NCBI GenBank assembly: GCA_003512705.1 | Contig: DOPF01000023.1 | Location: 1-11,544, forward strand | Direction: 5' to 3' | Length of the DNA: 11,544 nucleotides | Origin: Patescibacteria group bacterium | Lineage (GTDB): Bacteria > Patescibacteriota > Patescibacteriia > Veblenbacterales > UBA10138 | Shown here: one piece after another, positions 11,512-11,544 of the stretch | How positions within the stretch are numbered: position 1 is the first letter of the stretch | Layout of the letters: each line of letters begins with the position of its first letter | Notes under the pieces: model-generated | Seen by the model: the letters and a program-made list of their open reading frames with translations, nothing else | What the model was told of the DNA's origin: nothing | Database searches by the model: none | Made by a program: the position numbers and the translations under genes

Positions 11512-11544
11512 AAAAAAGCAAGGGCTTGAAAAAGCACCTTGCTT
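11512..11544 (-). terminator. Intrinsic terminator upstream of purB (touches window edge)
   Basis: On the minus strand, AAGCAAGG and CCTTGCTT form an 8-bp stem around a 13-nt loop, followed by TTTTTTATTT. It is either the end of the upstream gene outside the window or an attenuator at the start of the purB transcript. The stem may extend past the edge. Confidence 0.75.

Noticed and set aside
1..11544. tRNA or rRNA genes, alternative genetic code
   Set aside because: No cloverleaf-like GGTTCRA pattern or rRNA signature was seen, and TGA is used as a normal stop in asnS and the antitoxin.

Overview
The window looks like a chromosomal segment from a member of the Candidate Phyla Radiation (Patescibacteria, Parcubacteria-like). 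This is inferred from four things: compact genes with weak or absent Shine-Dalgarno sequences; a four-gene minor-pilin operon with the PilX-type 'YYLAEAG' signature; a membrane-anchored protein with a short Cys/CPDG/GPNCEF module; and a reduced purine set (purB, purE, purC). TGA is used as a stop codon (asnS, antitoxin), so the UGA-to-glycine recoding of some CPR lineages does not apply. Almost every gene is on the minus strand.

Reading the minus strand from high to low coordinates, the right third holds purine genes. These are purB (adenylosuccinate lyase), then a terminator and a palindromic repeat, then purE-purC overlapping. Together they cover AIR to SAICAR to AICAR, and PurB also serves AMP synthesis. 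The purB and purE leaders are recognisably the same sequence of about 85 nt. The PurE is divergent at an active-site position.

The middle (about 7264-8141) has no long gene but is dense in structure. It contains a perfect 36-bp palindrome, a plus-strand transcription unit with a folded leader, a 51-residue hydrophobic peptide gene and a strong terminator, and copies of a 30-bp palindromic repeat. The plus-strand unit is the only gene on that strand and is the best candidate here for something undescribed.

Next come a SIMPL-domain membrane-anchored protein with its own promoter and terminator, a possible small or decayed ORF, and a minor-pilin operon (GspH/FimT-, GspI/PilV-, GspJ/PilW- and GspK/PilX-like). 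Its terminator directly abuts the asnS promoter.

The left end holds asnS (asparaginyl-tRNA synthetase), a palindromic 'CATTGCGAG' element, a Cys-rich membrane-anchored protein, a RelE-type toxin with a ribbon-helix-helix antitoxin, and the 5' end of aspS (aspartyl-tRNA synthetase), which runs off the edge. A 30-nt repeat lies just ahead of aspS, of the Cys-rich gene and of the toxin-antitoxin promoter. It splits this stretch into cassette-like units, each beginning with an AGGAAA ribosome-binding-like sequence and an ATG.
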